A stretch of DNA of 8,549 bases from an uncultured Bacilli bacterium. Its GTDB lineage: Bacteria; Bacillota_I; Bacilli_A; RF39; UBA660. Where the stretch lies: assembly GCA_910580185.1 (NCBI GenBank), contig CAJTWC010000014.1:1-8549 (forward strand). Direction: 5' to 3'. Below are positions 5,278-8,549 of this stretch, in pieces. Each line of letters starts with the position of its first letter. The stretch's first letter is position 1. The translations under genes were made by a program, and so were the position numbers. The notes beneath the pieces were generated by a model that saw nothing but the letters and a program-made list of their open reading frames with translations, searched no databases and was not told the origin of the DNA.

Positions 5278-8200
5278 TTTACTTTTCTTATAAGTAATAT
5301 ATCCAATAATCAACAGTATTAGAATTATTGGTATTATAAACCATATATAACTTTTTTTATTTACTTCTTTTGTTTTATTTATTAATGCACTATCAGTTTC
5401 TATATTTTTTACTTCACTATTTGTTATTACGTATTTTCCGAGTTTATTTATGTAAAAACTTATCTTATTATCTTTTACGTTTATATCTTCTGCTACTTTT
5501 ATAAGCTTTCCATTTTCATATCTATAAATACTTATATTTCTATAACCAGTATTCTTTAACATATCTCTTGTCATATTAAGCTCTGCTAATATTTTAGTCT
5601 TAATATCACTATTGTTTGTAAATGTTACTACGATTCCTTTAGATATATCTTTTTTTACTTCATCATAAATATCCGATTCTTTAAGTATTTGTATTTTATT
5701 ATCTAAGTTTATATTATTATCTACTAATACTACACTCTTTCCATTTATAGTAAATTTTAAATTCCCATCATTTACTATTATGTTTCTATCAGTTCCTTTT
5801 ACTTGCGCTAACGTTAACATTGATATAAATGAACCGTCTAAATATATATCACTATTATCAGCTGTTTTAGTAGTGTTATTTTTTCCAGATGATTTTTTAG
5901 TAGTTGTATTTTTTGATGATTTTTTACCCGTTGTTTCTTTTGTAGTTGTTTTCACGTTAGAATTAGATTCTTTAACAACCCCAGGATTTAATATTTTATA
6001 AGTTGTAACAATGTTATTACCATCTTTTATTATGTATGTATTATTTTCAATATTTCCCATTAATCCATTCGATATTAAAGTTATCTTACTTACATCAACC
6101 ACGTTTCCACTTACATCAATTGTTTTTTTACTAGCATCTATATTATACACATCGCTTGTTATGTCATATACTTTTATTTTTCTAGACAAGTAATATGAAG
6201 ACAAAATATCTTCTTCACTTACATTTTCACAGTATTCTTGGTTATTATCTAGATCAAGTATACATTTATTTAGTACTTCTAAGTTGTAAGCTAAAATATT
6301 TTCATTTGATAACCTAATGTTTGTATCCCCTTGCTTTTTGGCAGTTATAACGCCATCTTTTATTTCTACAACTGATGTATCTTCTATATCATAATTTATA
6401 TTATAATCCCTTGGTAACATAACTTTATTATCATAATTTATTTTCTCACCTTTTGCTATATAAATATTACCTGATAACGGATTATTATCTAAACTTACAA
6501 ATGATAGTTTTTTATTATTGCTTAAGTTCAAATCACTTAAATTATTATTAGGTATAATTAATTGTTCCAAATTAATTAGTTTATCTAATCCTTCTATTTT
6601 AGATAATTTGTTATTAAATGCATACAAGTTTTTTAGATTAGGCATACTACTTACATCTATACTTTCTAAGGCAGTATTATATATATTTAAACCTTCTAAA
6701 ATTTCTGTTTCCGGTAATAAAATACTTGATAAATTAGGATTATTAAAAATTTCTAATGTTCCTTGTAAACTATTAAGTTTTTTTAAATTTAAAGTGCCGG
6801 TTAAATTATTATCTGATAAATGTATAAAACGTATAAAATTTTGTTCTGGAATTTCTATATTAGTTAACTTGTTATTACTAACAAAAACCCTGGTTAGATT
6901 AGAATAATTTTTCAAATCTAAAACGCCCGTAATATCATTATTGTCAAAATCTAACTCTATTAACTTATTTCCTTCAGGAAGTTGTATATTTTTTATTTTA
7001 TTATTGTATGCCTTTAAAGAGGTTAAATTTATTAAAGTTGATAACCCTTTTATCTCATTAAGATTATTATTATTTAAATCTAAAGTTTTTAAATTAGTCA
7101 TTCCTGTAACATCAATATCAGTAAGTCCATTATCATTAATTAAAAGTGAAGTTAAACTACTTACGTTTTTTAAGCTTACGGATTTTAAATTTTTTCTGCC
7201 AGGAAGAGTTAAAGTGGTTAAATTAACAGCGTCATCTAAATTTAAGCTTTCTAGTTCTGGACCATTCCATGATCTATGGTTCAAATCTAAACTCTTTAAA
7301 TTAATAGCATTAGTTATTGTTAAATTTTTTGCATAGATACTTCCATTATAATTCCATAACACTTTTTTTAAACTGGAGGCGTTATTTAGTATCAAAGAAT
7401 CCATCTTTGTGCCACCTAATGTTAAACTTTCTACATCAGATATGGTTTTAGCATTATCTATTTTTATAGATTTGGAATCGTCTGTGATTTGAAGGTCTAA
7501 ATCGTGAACGTTATCAGTACCAACAAATTCAGTTAGGCTGGTATTGGTGTTACCTATTACTAATGTCCATATATTTTTACTATTTAAATTAATAACTGGA
7601 GAATTATTACCATAAAAAGCTAATGTTCCTAATCTTTCTACATTACTAAAGTCAAAATTTGATTCATTATTATCATCTAAAGATAAATTATATAATTTAG
7701 GAAGATTATCTTTGACACGATTATATACTACGGTAGGTACTCCTAAATTTGTTATGTTAGAAGAATTAAACTCGCCTAAATCCTTTATATTATTATTACT
7801 TAAATCCAATCTTTCATATAAAGCATCTTTATTTAATAACACTTCATTTAATTTATTGTTAGCTACTTCTACTCTTTTTAATAATGGGTTATTACTCAAA
7901 TCTAAAGTCCCTTTTAAATTATTACTTATTAAATTAATATCAATTAATTTAGAAATATCACCTAAATTAATGTTTTCTAATTTTGGATTACCATTCATAG
8001 TTAAATCAGATAATTCATAATTTTTACTAAAATCTACACTCGTTAAATTTGCATTATTACTAATATCAACAGTATTAAGTGAAGTTAAAAATTCTATACC
8101 ATTAGTATTTTTTATCTTACCGCTATAACCACCTGGTGCAAACGCTATATTAGTTATGGTTGATAATTGTTCTTTTGTAATTGTTTGACACGTTGCGTCT

Positions 8201-8511
8201 CCATTGTATGAGCTTACCACTACGCTAAAAAACGCAATATCATCAAAACCATATTCGTTTGCAATACCATTTTCATCAACATAACTTTTGGTTAAATATT
8301 CTGGAATTGATGTACAGGTTGTATCTGATGCCCAACCTTTCAATTTATTAAATTTTATTATATTAAGTTTAAATGCGCCAGTTAAGAGTAAAACCACAAT
8401 CATAACAAGAGCAATACTTATAGATAAAACGGCTTTTTTCTTTGTGGCAATATCAGCAAGTCTTGGCCTTCCTATCTTGTTTTTTTCTTCTTTTTTATTA
8501 AATAGCTTCAT
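5266..8511 (-). CDS. Leucine-rich-repeat surface protein anchored by two membrane helices
   Basis: The 1081-residue product begins with a Lys/Arg-rich cytosolic tail and a hydrophobic helix (about 27-46), a signal-anchor pattern. A Cys-containing cap (C66, C108) leads into degenerate leucine-rich repeats from about 137 to 680, with units such as LKTLDLNNNNL and LTRVFVSNNKL spaced about 20-23 residues apart. Residues about 695-747 resemble a bacterial Ig-like (Big_2) module (VVEIKDGVITAKKQGDTNI). C750 and C761 follow, then a low-complexity Lys/Thr/Ser/Asn linker (about 850-883). A C-terminal domain (about 888-1032) ends in the YRYENGKLIKV and GKYVIT pattern common in Bacillota surface proteins. 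A second hydrophobic helix (about 1055-1073) and a basic tail close the protein. No LPXTG motif is seen. It is probably an extracellular adhesin or ligand-binding protein; the ligand is unknown. ATG at 8511 follows AGGTGA at 8524-8519. Its promoter may lie outside the window. Confidence 0.85.
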   Translation of the reverse strand: MKLFNKKEEKNKIGRPRLADIATKKKAVLSISIALVMIVVLLLTGAFKLNIIKFNKLKGWASDTTCTSIPEYLTKSYVDENGIANEYGFDDIAFFSVVVSSYNGDATCQTITKEQLSTITNIAFAPGGYSGKIKNTNGIEFLTSLNTVDISNNANLTSVDFSKNYELSDLTMNGNPKLENINLGDISKLIDINLISNNLKGTLDLSNNPLLKRVEVANNKLNEVLLNKDALYERLDLSNNNIKDLGEFNSSNITNLGVPTVVYNRVKDNLPKLYNLSLDDNNESNFDFSNVERLGTLAFYGNNSPVINLNSKNIWTLVIGNTNTSLTEFVGTDNVHDLDLQITDDSKSIKIDNAKTISDVESLTLGGTKMDSLILNNASSLKKVLWNYNGSIYAKNLTITNAINLKSLDLNHRSWNGPELESLNLDDAVNLTTLTLPGRKNLKSVSLKNVSSLTSLLINDNGLTDIDVTGMTNLKTLDLNNNNLNEIKGLSTLINLTSLKAYNNKIKNIQLPEGNKLIELDFDNNDITGVLDLKNYSNLTRVFVSNNKLTNIEIPEQNFIRFIHLSDNNLTGTLNLKKLNSLQGTLEIFNNPNLSSILLPETEILEGLNIYNTALESIDVSSMPNLKNLYAFNNKLSKIEGLDKLINLEQLIIPNNNLSDLNLSNNKKLSFVSLDNNPLSGNIYIAKGEKINYDNKVMLPRDYNINYDIEDTSVVEIKDGVITAKKQGDTNIRLSNENILAYNLEVLNKCILDLDNNQEYCENVSEEDILSSYYLSRKIKVYDITSDVYNIDASKKTIDVSGNVVDVSKITLISNGLMGNIENNTYIIKDGNNIVTTYKILNPGVVKESNSNVKTTTKETTGKKSSKNTTTKKSSGKNNTTKTADNSDIYLDGSFISMLTLAQVKGTDRNIIVNDGNLKFTINGKSVVLVDNNINLDNKIQILKESDIYDEVKKDISKGIVVTFTNNSDIKTKILAELNMTRDMLKNTGYRNISIYRYENGKLIKVAEDINVKDNKISFYINKLGKYVITNSEVKNIETDSALINKTKEVNKKSYIWFIIPIILILLIIGYITYKKSKRNN
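5863..5964 (-). repeat. Low-complexity Lys/Thr/Ser linker of the LRR protein
   Basis: This segment encodes about residues 850-883, a linker made almost entirely of Lys, Thr, Ser, Asn and Gly in patterns such as TTTK, GKKSSKN and KKSSGKN. At DNA level a 12-base unit, GATGATTTTTTA on the plus strand, occurs at 5888-5899 and 5915-5926. The composition suggests an extended spacer between the LRR/Ig part and the membrane-proximal domain. Such runs are prone to length change by slippage or repeat recombination. Confidence 0.6.
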
Positions 8512-8518
8512 GATATTA

Positions 8519-8524
8519 TCACCT
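8519..8524 (-). promoter_or_regulatory. Ribosome binding site of the LRR gene
   Basis: The minus-strand AGGTGA is followed by 7 bases and the ATG at 8511. Only 38 bases of upstream sequence are in the window. They contain TTATAA at 8532-8527, which could be part of a -10 region, but it is too close to the ribosome binding site to support a promoter call. Confidence 0.65.
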
Positions 8525-8549
8525 GTTTATAACCTTCCTATTATCTTAT

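Noticed and set aside
5266..5400. Sortase LPXTG anchor at the C-terminus of the LRR protein
   Set aside because: The hydrophobic helix and basic tail are present, but no LPXTG-like motif precedes them.
5780..8020. Plus-strand frames with Val/Phe/Leu-rich products inside the LRR gene
   Set aside because: The hydrophobic products are the complement of Asn/Lys/Thr-rich codons and of the repetitive LRR reading frame.
8461..8472. GRPR near the LRR protein N-terminus as an AT-hook
   Set aside because: It precedes a membrane helix and is better explained as positive-inside charge; a single GRPR is too short to claim DNA binding.
71..8511. Mycoplasma-type code with TGA as Trp
   Set aside because: All five genes are open under the standard code with many TGG Trp codons; an AT-rich genome with reassignment would show in-frame TGA.

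Overview
The window is a low-GC (roughly 30% by eye), densely packed bacterial segment with all five genes on the minus strand. SepF, a tRNA-sensing T-box leader, strong AGGAG-type ribosome binding sites and intrinsic terminators point to a low-GC Gram-positive (Bacillota), plausibly an uncultured host-associated member of Bacilli or Clostridia. The placement is an inference. Tryptophan is TGG throughout and no reading frame contains an internal TGA, so the code looks standard, although none of the five genes ends in TGA.

In the direction of transcription (high to low coordinates): (1) 8511-5266 encodes a large surface protein with a membrane helix at each end, a long leucine-rich-repeat region, a probable bacterial Ig-like module and a Lys/Thr/Ser-rich linker. 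It ends in a terminator. (2) 5158-4541 encodes an unrecognised soluble 205-residue protein with its own promoter and an AT-only-looped terminator. (3) 4432-4034 encodes the cell-division protein SepF. (4) A promoter begins four bases past the sepF stop and drives an isoleucine-specific T-box riboswitch (about 3997-3763; specifier AUC, UGGU tRNA-acceptor bulge, terminator hairpin). (5) Under T-box control are a CYTH-domain (triphosphate tunnel metalloenzyme) gene, 3743-3150, and ileS, 3166-71. The two overlap by 17 bases, so they are probably translationally coupled. A perfect 10-bp terminator hairpin that includes the ileS stop codon ends the unit.

The operon logic is that uncharged tRNA-Ile should stabilise the antiterminator and switch on isoleucyl-tRNA synthetase together with the CYTH enzyme. 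The CYTH gene is not an expected partner of ileS. The synthetase is the long, eukaryote-like type 2 form. Its class I signature HXGH is replaced by G-V-H-H, the swapped GXHH arrangement linked to very strong mupirocin resistance, and its KMSKS loop reads KMHKS. sepF next to ileS is a remnant of the conserved ylm-divIVA-ileS neighbourhood, with the intervening genes missing here. The best candidates for something new are the CYTH/ileS T-box operon, the unrecognised 205-residue protein and the doubly anchored LRR protein. No defence system, mobile element or CRISPR array is visible.
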